NCBI RefSeq assembly: GCF_000719265.1
Contig: NZ_JOFL01000012.1
Location: 99,179-163,178, forward strand
Direction: 5' to 3'
From: Streptomyces roseoverticillatus
GTDB taxonomy: Bacteria > Actinomycetota > Actinomycetes > Streptomycetales > Streptomycetaceae
DNA length: 64,000 nt
Part shown: positions 52,027-59,555 of the stretch, one piece after another
Position numbering within the stretch: the stretch's first letter is position 1
Layout of the letters: each line of letters opens with the position of its first letter
Program-made: the position numbers and the translations under genes
The notes under the pieces: model-generated
What the model was told of the DNA's origin: nothing
Seen by the model: only the letters and a program-made list of their open reading frames with translations
Database searches by the model: none

Positions 52027-53073
52027 TCAGCGCGGGGAGCGGGGGGCGTGCCGGTGGGCGAGTGCTTCGTACGAGGCGGACAGGGCCGGTGCCGCGGTCT
52101 CGTACGTCCGCTGGGCGACGCCGATGAACAGGCAGTCCACCACGAGGAGCTGGCTGGTGCGGCTCGACATGGCGGCGGGCCGCAGCTCGCTCTCCCGAGC
52201 GGAGGAGGTGGTGAGCACGTGGTCCGCGTACTGGGCGATCTCGCCGTCCGGGCGGCCGGTGATCGCGAGCGTCGTCGCGCCGTGCTCGAAGGCGACCCGC
52301 AGCGGCTCGATGACGTCGGTGGTCCGGCCCGAATGGGTGATGGCGACCGCCACGTCGCCCGCGCGCAGTTGTACGGCGTTGGTGACGGCGAGGTGGGGGT
52401 CGGCGGGCGCGTGGGCGATCAGGCCGATGCGGAGCAGCTTCTGGACGAGGTCCTGGCCGACCAGGTGGGAGGCGCCGATGCCGTAGACGTCGATGCGCCG
52501 GGCGCCGGCGAGCGCGGCGACGGCGGACTCCAGCTGGGCGGTGTCGAGGGCGGCGGCCGTGTCCGCCAGGCACTGGGCCTCTTCCTGGGCGAGCTTGGCG
52601 ACGACGGCGGGCAGCGGGTCGTCGACCGCGATGTCGGCGGTGACGGCGGGGGCGCGGCCGGCCGCCTGTTCGGCGGCGAGGGCGGCGAGGGCGAGCCGCA
52701 GGTCGCGGTAGCCGGGGTAGCCGAGGAGGCGGGCGGTGCGCACGACGGTGGCCTCGCTGGTGCCGGTGAGCTCCGCGAGGCCGGTGACGGTGAGTGCGGC
52801 GGAGCCCGCGGGGTCCCTGGCGACGGCCTCGGCGACGCGCTGCATCGAGCGGGTCATGGAGGGCGCGAGGGTGCGGACCTTGGCCGCGAGGGCGCCGGGG
52901 GCGGGCACGGTGTGACCGGTAGCGGCGGGACCGGTGTGACCGGTGTGGGCGTACGTGGCGGCGGGGGCCTCGGCCGGTGCGGGGACCGGTCGCTCGCCCC
53001 CGGAAGCTCCGCCGGCTCCGGCAGATCCGCCGGCTCCGGAAGCCCCGGTAGTTTCTTTCAATTTGCTGCTCAC
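52027..53073 (-). CDS. RpiR-family regulator, MurR-like
   Basis: 348 residues from a GTG. An HTH (AEAVARDPAGSAALTVTGLAELTGTSEATVVRTARLLGYPGYRDL) is followed by a SIS domain (IDVYGIGASHLVGQDLV, AVAITHSGRTTDVIEPL). The SIS domain would bind a sugar phosphate, probably MurNAc-6-P. The first 75 residues are Ala/Gly/Pro-rich and probably disordered. First gene of the murR-murQ-murP order, with a TGAAA-N5-TTTCA operator right at its start. Confidence 0.88.
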   Translation of the reverse strand: MSSKLKETTGASGAGGSAGAGGASGGERPVPAPAEAPAATYAHTGHTGPAATGHTVPAPGALAAKVRTLAPSMTRSMQRVAEAVARDPAGSAALTVTGLAELTGTSEATVVRTARLLGYPGYRDLRLALAALAAEQAAGRAPAVTADIAVDDPLPAVVAKLAQEEAQCLADTAAALDTAQLESAVAALAGARRIDVYGIGASHLVGQDLVQKLLRIGLIAHAPADPHLAVTNAVQLRAGDVAVAITHSGRTTDVIEPLRVAFEHGATTLAITGRPDGEIAQYADHVLTTSSARESELRPAAMSSRTSQLLVVDCLFIGVAQRTYETAAPALSASYEALAHRHAPRSPR

Positions 53074-53077
53074 CTTT

Positions 53078-53092
53078 TGAAAGGTATTTTCA
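53078..53092 (-). promoter_or_regulatory. RpiR-type operator at the regulator start
   Basis: TGAAAGGTATTTTCA, inverted repeat TGAAA-N5-TTTCA, 4 bases from the GTG. Overlaps the ribosome-binding region, fitting autorepression of the mur operon. Confidence 0.55.
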
Positions 53093-53136
53093 GGGTGGTG
53101 AACCGTCAACCGCCCCGGTCCGGGACAATGGACCGT

Positions 53137-53496
53137 ATGGAGCTCGAACAAGCGCTGCACACGGCGCGTGCCCTGATCCTCGCCGACCTCGTCGCGGGTG
53201 ACGTGGCGGAGGCCGACGTCGTCTCGCTCGTCGAGGACGCGGTGGCGCAGCGCCGGTGGTGGGTCGAGCAGTGGCCCGAGGGTGCCGGGTTCGTGGTCGG
53301 GCTCATAGCCCAGGACGTCCAGGACGCCCTGCTGGAGCGGCACGGCCGCTGGCCGCTGTGCCCGGTCTGCAGCCAGGACGGTGACCTGCACGCCCTGGAG
53401 GTCGAGCCGGAGCTGGGCCCCGACCCGCACTGGGCGTGCACCAAGCAGACGGTCCTGGTCGCCCCGGTCGGTTCGCTCTCCGACGCGCTGCGGTGA
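53137..53496 (+). CDS. Conserved hypothetical protein with Cys-x2-Cys
   Basis: 119 residues. All-alpha acidic N-terminal half and a C-terminal WPLCPVCSQDGDLHALEVEPELGPDPHWAC stretch with Cys-x2-Cys and a later Cys-like zinc-ribbon site. Family not recognised. An ATG three codons earlier (53128) is possible. Divergent from the regulator gene and 10 bases upstream of the DUF4031 gene. Confidence 0.75.
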   Translation: MELEQALHTARALILADLVAGDVAEADVVSLVEDAVAQRRWWVEQWPEGAGFVVGLIAQDVQDALLERHGRWPLCPVCSQDGDLHALEVEPELGPDPHWACTKQTVLVAPVGSLSDALR

Positions 53497-53506
53497 GGCG
53501 CCGCCG

Positions 53507-53773
53507 ATGACGCTCTACATCGACCCGCCCGTCTGGCCCGGGCACGGCCGCATGTGGTCCCACCTGATCAGCGATGTGTCGTTCGACGAGCTGCACGCCT
53601 TCGCGGCGCGGCTCGGCGCTCCCGCGCGCGCGTTCGACCGCGATCACTACGACGTGCCGTCGACGTCCTACGGGGATGCCGTGCGGCTCGGCGCGGTGGA
53701 GGCGAGCAGCAAGGAGCTGGTGCGGATGCTGGTGGTCGCGGGGCTGCGGCGGCCGAAGCACGAGCGGCCGTAA
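53507..53773 (+). CDS. DUF4031 domain protein
   Basis: 88 residues. Conserved MTLYIDPPVWPGHGRMWSHL start and FDELHAFAARLG, FDRDHYDVP segments of the DUF4031 family. Two conserved His and Asp suggest a metal site. Function unknown. Follows the previous gene by ten bases, one operon. Confidence 0.85.
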   Translation: MTLYIDPPVWPGHGRMWSHLISDVSFDELHAFAARLGAPARAFDRDHYDVPSTSYGDAVRLGAVEASSKELVRMLVVAGLRRPKHERP

Positions 53774-53798
53774 GGGGTCTGCTCGCGGGGGCGGCCGG

Positions 53799-54467
53799 TC
53801 AGCCGGTCAGCAGGCCGAGCTCGGTGGTGACGTTGCGGCGCGCGACCGCTTCCCAGCGGTCGTAGCCCAGCGGCGTGCGGAAGAGGCGCGGCAGCTCCAG
53901 GAGCTGTCGCAGCACCGCCGAGCGCCCCTCGCGGAAGGCCTCGTCCGGCACGAAGCCGTACTCCTCGCGGACGGCGGCGGCGTAGGCGGCGTACTCCTCG
54001 GGGGTGCCCGCCAGCACGGCCAGATCCGCGTCGGACAGCACCTCGCCGTCGCGGTCGCCGGCCCGCGGGTTGTGGCCGACGGTGAGCCGCACCAGCCGGG
54101 CGACCTCGGCCGTGCGGGCGGCGCCGATGCCCAGCTCGGGCAGGGCGCGCTCGGCGAGGTGCGCGCTGCGCTCCTCGTTCTCGGAGCGGTCGGGGCGGTA
54201 GACGGCGTCGTGGAACCAGGCGGCGAGGCGGACCGCTTCGATGTCGCCGGCGTGCGCGGCGAGCTCGTCGACCCGGTCCAGGACCGCCGCGAGGTGGTCG
54301 ATCGTGTGGTAGCGGCGCTGCGGCTCCGCCCAGCGGCGCAGCAGGTCGTCGGCGTACGGGCCCGGGTCCGGGGCGTCCTCGGGGGCGGCGGCGCGGGCGC
54401 GCTCGACGGTCTCCTGCCAGCGGGCGCGCAGGGCGGGGCCGGACGGGTGCTCGCTCGGGAGTGTCAT
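53799..54467 (-). CDS. HD-domain metal-dependent phosphohydrolase
   Basis: 222 residues. HD motif residues are in YHTIDHLAAVLDRV and AAWFHDAVYRPDRSENEERS, with GHNPRAGDRDGEVLSDADLAVL. This family (COG4339) includes enzymes of unknown substrate. ATG at 54467. Divergent from cutC with 58 bases between. Confidence 0.85.
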   Translation of the reverse strand: MTLPSEHPSGPALRARWQETVERARAAAPEDAPDPGPYADDLLRRWAEPQRRYHTIDHLAAVLDRVDELAAHAGDIEAVRLAAWFHDAVYRPDRSENEERSAHLAERALPELGIGAARTAEVARLVRLTVGHNPRAGDRDGEVLSDADLAVLAGTPEEYAAYAAAVREEYGFVPDEAFREGRSAVLRQLLELPRLFRTPLGYDRWEAVARRNVTTELGLLTG

Positions 54468-54525
54468 AGGCCAATTGTGGAACACCGCTTTTGGCGCGGG
54501 CCGCGCGTATGGCAGGCTGTGCAAT

Positions 54526-55224
54526 ATGTCTAGACCAATTCTTGAAGTGATCGCGCTCGACCCGCGGGACGCGAGGGCGGCGCAGGACGGCGGAGCGGAC
54601 CGCCTCGAACTGGTCACCGACATGGCCGCGGACGGCCTCACTCCGCCGCTGGAGACCTTCACCGCCGTACGGGATGCCGTCGACATCCCCGTACGGGTCA
54701 TGCTGCGCGCCGCCGACGGCTTCTCCGCGGGTGATGCGGCCGCCCTGGCCGCCCTGTGCGACACCGCCCGGGCGCTCGCCGCGGAAGGCGCCTCCGAGTT
54801 CGTCCTCGGCTTCCTCACGGACGACGGCCGGGCCGACCTCACGGCCGTCTCCGCCCTCGCCGACGCGATCGGCCCGCGGGCGCGCTGGACCTTCCACCGC
54901 GCCATCGACCGGGCGGCGGACCGGGACGCGCTGCGCAAGCAGCTCGCGGACCTGCCCGGCCTGGACACCTACCTGACGGCGGGCTCCGCGTCCGGCGTCG
55001 ACGACGGCCTGCCGACCCTCGTCGCGGAGGCGGGCCGCTCGGACGAGCCCGGCTACGAACCGCGGATCATGGTCGGCGGCGGCCTCCAGCTCAAGCACCT
55101 CCCGGTCCTGCGGGGCGCCGGGATCTCCGCCTTCCACATCGGCGGCGCGGCCCGCCCGGACGGCTGGACCGGCCCGGTGGACGCGGGCGCGGTGCGGACG
55201 TGGCGGTCGGCGCTGGACGCGTAG
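54526..55224 (+). CDS. cutC: CutC-family protein
   Basis: 232 residues, TIM-barrel family. Opening LEVIALDPRDARAAQDGGADRLELVTDM and VRVMLR, GFLTDDG, LTAGSASGVDDGLPTL and GGGLQLKHLP are typical. CutC was linked to copper homeostasis in E. coli, but the enzyme activity is not known. Single gene. Confidence 0.9.
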   Translation: MSRPILEVIALDPRDARAAQDGGADRLELVTDMAADGLTPPLETFTAVRDAVDIPVRVMLRAADGFSAGDAAALAALCDTARALAAEGASEFVLGFLTDDGRADLTAVSALADAIGPRARWTFHRAIDRAADRDALRKQLADLPGLDTYLTAGSASGVDDGLPTLVAEAGRSDEPGYEPRIMVGGGLQLKHLPVLRGAGISAFHIGGAARPDGWTGPVDAGAVRTWRSALDA

Positions 55225-55298
55225 CGGGGCGTCCTGGCGGCGGGGCGCCGAGCGGAGCGTCCGGCGCGGCTCGCGCCTTGCGCCGAGGCGGACCGGTT

Positions 55299-56507
55299 CT
55301 AGCTCTTCAGCGCGGCTTCCGGTGCCGGAGTTGACGCCACGTCATTAGCCCGGTCGTGGACCTTGCCCGCCGCCGCGGGCCGCGTCGTCCTCGCCGCCAG
55401 CGCCATCGCCCCCACTCCCAGCACTGACGCCGCCAGCGGGAACCGGCGCTCACCCAGGAGGGCGATCGCCAGGCTGCCCGCGGTGCCGCCCGCGGCCATG
55501 CCCAGGTAGAGGGCGCTGCTGTTCAGGGAGAGCAGCAAGGGGGCGTTGCCGGGGCTCAGGGAGGCGAGGCGGTGGGGCTGGGCGACCGAGATGGACCAGC
55601 CGGCGAGCGGGACCAGCAGGGCGTAGAAGAGCGCGCCCGGCATAGTCCGGCCCAGCCACGGCAGGGCCGCGAAGCACACCACCGAGAGCACGCTGCCGGT
55701 CAGCAGGACCTTCCGCACGCCCCAGCGGTCCACGGCGCGGCCGCCCAGCCAGCTGCCCGCGACCGACGCGACGCCGGTCGCCAGCAGGACGGCGCTGAGC
55801 CGGTCCGCGTCCCCGCCCGTGGCCGGGCGGACGGCCGTCCCCAGGTAGATGTAGACGGACTGGAAGGCCAGGAAGAACGTGAAGGTCGTCGCGACGGCTC
55901 CCAGCACCCGTCCGTCGCGCAGCGGCGTCAGCCGTTGCCGCAGGCTCACCGACCCGGCGGGCGCGGGCAGTTCGCGGAGGAAGGCGGCCAGGCCCAGCAG
56001 GGCCACCGCGCCGAGGGCGGTGACGAGCCACATCGTCAGCCGCCAGTCCGCCCGGCCCACGTAGGTGCCGAGCGGCACGCCCAGGGCCGTGGCCACGGTC
56101 ATGCCGCCGAGGACGGTCGCGATGGCCCGGCCGCGCCGCTCCGGCGGGACGAGGGCGGTGGCCGCGGCGCTGGCGGTCGGGGTGTAGAGCGCCGCGCCGG
56201 CGGCGGCGAGGACGCGGGTGGCGAGCAGGGTGGGGTAGTCGGGGGCGAGGGCGCTCAGGGCGTTCGCGGCCGTGAACACGGTGAGCGCGATGAGCAGCAG
56301 GCGGCGGCGCGGCCAGCGCGCGGTCACGGCGGCCAGGACGGGCGCGAGCAGCGCGTACGAGAGCGCGAAGACCGTCACGAGCTGCCCGGCCGCCGGTACG
56401 GAGACGCCGAGGTCGCCGGAGATCCGGCCCAGGATGCCGGCCATGACCATGGTGTCGGTGCCCACGGCGAAAGTGCCGAGGGCGAGCAGGAGGAGTCGTA
56501 GGCGCAC
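55299..56507 (-). CDS. MFS transporter, AraJ/PbuE-type 12-helix
   Basis: 402 residues from a GTG preceded by GGGAAGG. Twelve helices, with GTFAVGTDTMVMAGILGRISGDLG at helix 1 and ARWPRRRLLLIALTVFT in the 2-3 loop. The family exports sugars, purines or drugs. Divergent from an ArsR regulator gene with an operator-like repeat between, which likely controls it. Substrate unknown. Confidence 0.88.
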   Translation of the reverse strand: MRLRLLLLALGTFAVGTDTMVMAGILGRISGDLGVSVPAAGQLVTVFALSYALLAPVLAAVTARWPRRRLLLIALTVFTAANALSALAPDYPTLLATRVLAAAGAALYTPTASAAATALVPPERRGRAIATVLGGMTVATALGVPLGTYVGRADWRLTMWLVTALGAVALLGLAAFLRELPAPAGSVSLRQRLTPLRDGRVLGAVATTFTFFLAFQSVYIYLGTAVRPATGGDADRLSAVLLATGVASVAGSWLGGRAVDRWGVRKVLLTGSVLSVVCFAALPWLGRTMPGALFYALLVPLAGWSISVAQPHRLASLSPGNAPLLLSLNSSALYLGMAAGGTAGSLAIALLGERRFPLAASVLGVGAMALAARTTRPAAAGKVHDRANDVASTPAPEAALKS

Positions 56508-56550
56508 GGGGGCCTTCCCATCGGACCGGTGAGACGAGTGATTGATCGCT

Positions 56551-56604
56551 TCAATCGTTGGATACTCGTCAAACAATTGATGATGGGTGGATGATTGTCA
56601 AACA
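56551..56604. promoter_or_regulatory. Operator-like repeats in the divergent MFS/ArsR promoter
   Basis: TCAATCGTTG (56551) faces CAAACAATTGA (56570), nearly symmetric with 9 bases between. GTCAAACA occurs at 56568 and again at 56597. The AT-rich spacing fits ArsR binding to both promoters. Confidence 0.55.
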
Positions 56605-56636
56605 GTCATCGGGGGGTTGATGGAGAGGAAGAAGCC

Positions 56637-56957
56637 ATGCCGGACGAGTGGCTCCCGCAGCCCGCGACCGAAGACATCCAGCTCGTGAAGGTGCTGCACG
56701 CGCTCGGCGACCCGGTGCGCCTGCAGCTCCTGTCGATCTACCTGGAGGGCCGGGAGGTCAGCTGCGCCATGGACGGGCTCGGCCTCGACCACCTGCACAA
56801 GTCCACGGTGTCGCACCACATGAAGGTCCTGCGCGAGGCGGGCGTGACGGCGACGCGCGTCGCCGGCCGCAACCGGTTCGTACGGCTGCGGCGGGACGAT
56901 CTCGACCGGCGCTTCCCGGGGCTGCTGGACGCCCTGCTCAAGGGGTTGGAGGGGTAG
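56637..56957 (+). CDS. ArsR-family transcriptional regulator
   Basis: 106 residues, RBS GGAGAGGAAG. Winged HTH: VLHALGDPVRLQLLSIYLEG, CAMDGLGLDHLHKSTVSHHMKVLREAGV, and TRVAGRNRFVRLRRDDLDRRFPGL. No obvious metal site of the ELCVCDL type remains, so the inducer may not be a metal. Divergent from the MFS gene it probably controls. Confidence 0.88.
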   Translation: MPDEWLPQPATEDIQLVKVLHALGDPVRLQLLSIYLEGREVSCAMDGLGLDHLHKSTVSHHMKVLREAGVTATRVAGRNRFVRLRRDDLDRRFPGLLDALLKGLEG

Positions 56958-56963
56958 TCCCCC

Positions 56964-56996
56964 TTCGACTCGAATTCGAGCCGAATTCGAGTCGAA
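56964..56996. terminator. AT-containing hairpin between convergent arsR and helR-like genes
   Basis: 15-bp stem (56964-56978 with 56982-56996), loop AGC, flanked by AAAA on the right. The stem is perfect and can end both transcripts. Confidence 0.75.
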
Positions 56997-57006
56997 AAGG
57001 CTCCGG

Positions 57007-59067
57007 CTACCCCAACTGCCCGGGCAGCGCCTCCGCGTGAAGCACCGTCAGCCCCGACACCGCTCGCGTCAGCGCCACGTACAGCCGCCGCAGCCCCGTC
57101 CGCTCGTCCGGCTCCCCGGCGACGACCGCCGCCGGCTCGTCCAGCACCACGTAGTCGTACTCCAGGCCCTTCGCCAGGGACGCCGGCACCAGCGTCAGAC
57201 GGGCCTCCGCCGTCGTCTCCTCGCCGGGCGCCAGGTACGGCAGGCCCGCCTCCGCCAGCAGCGCGCCCAGCGCGGCGATCCGCGCGTCCGCCGCAATCAG
57301 GCCGGTCGACCCCTCGCGCGCCAGCGACTCCCGGCACGCCGCCACGACCGCCCCGTCCAGCTCCCCGGCGGCCACCGGGCGGACCGAGAAGTCGCCGGCC
57401 GCCTCACGCACCGACGTGGCCTCGGCCAGGCCCGGCGCGATGGCGGGCAGCAGGCGCGACGCGTAGGCGATCACCTCGCGCGGCACGCGGAAGCCCTGAG
57501 TGAGCTCCTCGACGGCGGCCTCCGGCTTCCCGAGGTGCGTCAGCGCCTCCTCCCAGCTGGACGTCGCCCACGGCGTCGTGCCCTGCGCGAGGTCGCCGAG
57601 GATCGTCGCCGAACCGGTCGTGCAGCGGCGGCCCACCGCGCGGTACTGCATGGGCGAGAGGTCCTGCGCCTCGTCCAGCACCACGTGGCCGAGCGACGGC
57701 GTGCGCGCCACCAGGTCCGCCGCCTCGTCGATCAGCACCGCGTCCGCAGCCGACCACTTCGCCGACTTCACGCCGCGCGCCGGCTTCGCCCACAGGACCT
57801 CCGCCTGCTCCTCCGCCGACAGCACCCCCTCCGCGTGCTCCGCCAGGAACTCCGCGTCGGACAGCAGCCGCAGCACGAGCTTCGCCGGGTCGACCGCGGG
57901 CCAGACCGCCTTGACGGCCGCCTTCACGGCGGCGTTCCGCGCCACCGCGTCCTGCACCCGGTCGTCCGGCGCCTCGCCCGCCTGCTCCATGCGCACCAGC
58001 ACGGCGTGCGCGATCCGCTGCGGCAGGGCCTCGCGCGCGGCGCCGTAGCGGATGTCGCGGTCCAGGAGCTCGCGGACGATCTCCTCGATCTCGTAGGCCG
58101 GCACCCGCCAGCGCCGCGAGCCGCGCACCACGACCACCGGCTCCTGAGGCATCGTCACCCCGGACCGCACGGCGCGCCGCAGCACCTCCGCCATGCGGGC
58201 GTCGCCCTTGATGCGGGCCGCGGTCGCGGAATCGGTTCCCCGCACCTCCACGTGCGCGACCAGGTCGTCCACCGTCGCCTGCGCCACGTTCAACTCGCCC
58301 AGCGCGGGCAGCACCTGCTCGATGTAGTGCAGGAAGGACCGGTTCGGGCCGATGACGAGCGTGCCCGTACGGGCGAGGCGCTCGCGGTGCGCGTAGAGCA
58401 GATAGGCCACGCGGTGCAGGCCGACCGCCGTCTTCCCCGTGCCCGGCGCCCCCTGCACGCACACCGTGCCGCCGATCCCGGCGCGCACGATCTCGTCCTG
58501 CTCCGGCTGGATCGTCGCCACGATGTCCCGCATGGGGCCCACGCGAGGGCGCTCGATCTCCGCCTGGAGCAGCTTGCTGGCCTGATCGGCGGCCGCCGCG
58601 TCCGTCAGGTCCTCGTCCTCGTACGCGGTGAGGTCGCCGCCCGTGTAGCCGAAGCGGCGGCGCATCCGCACGTCCATCGGCTCCTTCTTGGACGCCCGGT
58701 AGAACGGCTGCGAGACCGGCGCGCGCCAGTCGATCACCATCGGGTCGCCGTCGGCGTCGTGGACGTGGCGCCGCCCGATGTAGAACCGCTCGCCCTCCGC
58801 GCCTTCCGCCTGATCGGCGCCCGGCGCGTGCGCGTAGTCCAGCCGCCCGAAGAACAGCGGCGTGTGCGCGAGGTCGGCCAGCGCCGTGATGCGGTCGTCG
58901 ATCTGCCGCTGCAGGACGGCGGCGTTGACCCAGTTCGCCGTCACGTCCTTGATGTCGAGGGCCTCGACGTCCTCCCGCATGGCGCGCAGGGCGGCGCGGG
59001 AGGAGGAGAGGTGGGTGCGCTCCCGCTCCAGGGGATCGTTCGCGGTCGGTGCGTGTGGCGCGGGCAC
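57007..59067 (-). CDS. HelR/HelD-type RNA polymerase-recycling helicase
   Basis: 686 residues from a GTG preceded by GGAGG. N-terminal coiled-coil-like region (EREHLSSSRAALRAMREDVE, about 15-80), 1A/2A SF1 motor with GAPGTGKTAVGLHRVAYLL (Walker A), HVVLDEAQDLSPMQYRAVG (Walker B), and the C-terminal RLYVALTRAVSGLTVLH. Actinobacterial members dislodge stalled RNA polymerase and some protect it from rifamycin (HelR). A usual UvrD DNA-repair role is less likely given the long N-terminal arm and the absence of the DNA-binding 1B/2B domains. Confidence 0.87.
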   Translation of the reverse strand: MPAPHAPTANDPLERERTHLSSSRAALRAMREDVEALDIKDVTANWVNAAVLQRQIDDRITALADLAHTPLFFGRLDYAHAPGADQAEGAEGERFYIGRRHVHDADGDPMVIDWRAPVSQPFYRASKKEPMDVRMRRRFGYTGGDLTAYEDEDLTDAAAADQASKLLQAEIERPRVGPMRDIVATIQPEQDEIVRAGIGGTVCVQGAPGTGKTAVGLHRVAYLLYAHRERLARTGTLVIGPNRSFLHYIEQVLPALGELNVAQATVDDLVAHVEVRGTDSATAARIKGDARMAEVLRRAVRSGVTMPQEPVVVVRGSRRWRVPAYEIEEIVRELLDRDIRYGAAREALPQRIAHAVLVRMEQAGEAPDDRVQDAVARNAAVKAAVKAVWPAVDPAKLVLRLLSDAEFLAEHAEGVLSAEEQAEVLWAKPARGVKSAKWSAADAVLIDEAADLVARTPSLGHVVLDEAQDLSPMQYRAVGRRCTTGSATILGDLAQGTTPWATSSWEEALTHLGKPEAAVEELTQGFRVPREVIAYASRLLPAIAPGLAEATSVREAAGDFSVRPVAAGELDGAVVAACRESLAREGSTGLIAADARIAALGALLAEAGLPYLAPGEETTAEARLTLVPASLAKGLEYDYVVLDEPAAVVAGEPDERTGLRRLYVALTRAVSGLTVLHAEALPGQLG

Positions 59068-59357
59068 GGCAGAGCCTCCAGGCGTACGGCGGAACGAACG
59101 GGAAGCCTCCGGTTTCCGGCCGGACGGCGGCGCTCCCAAGGTGTTGTGGGAGGCGGCGGGAAGGGGAGATTCTAGTCAGCGGGCCGGGGGCGCGCGAGCG
59201 AATTTCCCGCGCCCCGAGTCTGCCGGAAGGGCCGGTTGTCAGGGTCGGCGTCCACCTCCCGTAGGGGACGCCATGATCCTGGGGTCGTAGGCGCGGGCCT
59301 GCGCTTTTACACCGGCAGGCCGATGTCCGGGGCGCGTCGGGAAACCATCATGGAGAC

Positions 59358-59498
59358 ATGAACACCGCAACCGGGAACCCGGACTCCGCCGCCATCGAAT
59401 CCCCCTTCGCCCACGCCCTCCGCGCGATCAAGGCCTTCGCCGGTGCGGCCGTCAGCGTCGTCGTCCTCGGCCAGTACGCGGAGACGCGCAAGGCCTGA
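59358..59498 (+). CDS. 46-residue small hydrophobic protein
   Basis: Reading frame found by eye: MNTATGNPDSAAIESPFAHA then LRAIKAFAGAAVSVVVLGQYAETRKA. The middle has an amphipathic/hydrophobic stretch (ALRAIKAFAGAAVSVVVLG). Third codon positions are nearly all G or C, as expected for a real Streptomyces gene. The RBS is weak (GGAG two bases from ATG). A terminator follows at 59501. Not recognised. Confidence 0.6.
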   Translation: MNTATGNPDSAAIESPFAHALRAIKAFAGAAVSVVVLGQYAETRKA

Positions 59499-59500
59499 GC

Positions 59501-59526
59501 CCGGCCGCTCTTTGAAGAGCGGCCGG
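59501..59526. terminator. Hairpin between the small protein and the XPB helicase gene
   Basis: 10-bp stem CCGGCCGCTC/GAGCGGCCGG with loop TTTGAA. It sits 2 bases past the small protein stop and 30 bases from the helicase stop, and can serve both. Confidence 0.75.
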
Positions 59527-59555
59527 AGCGGCCGGAGCGGCTGGAGTCCTACGGC

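Noticed and set aside
59140..59357. Rifamycin-associated element upstream of the HelR-like gene
   Set aside because: No matching inverted repeat was found in the region; the absence is by eye only.
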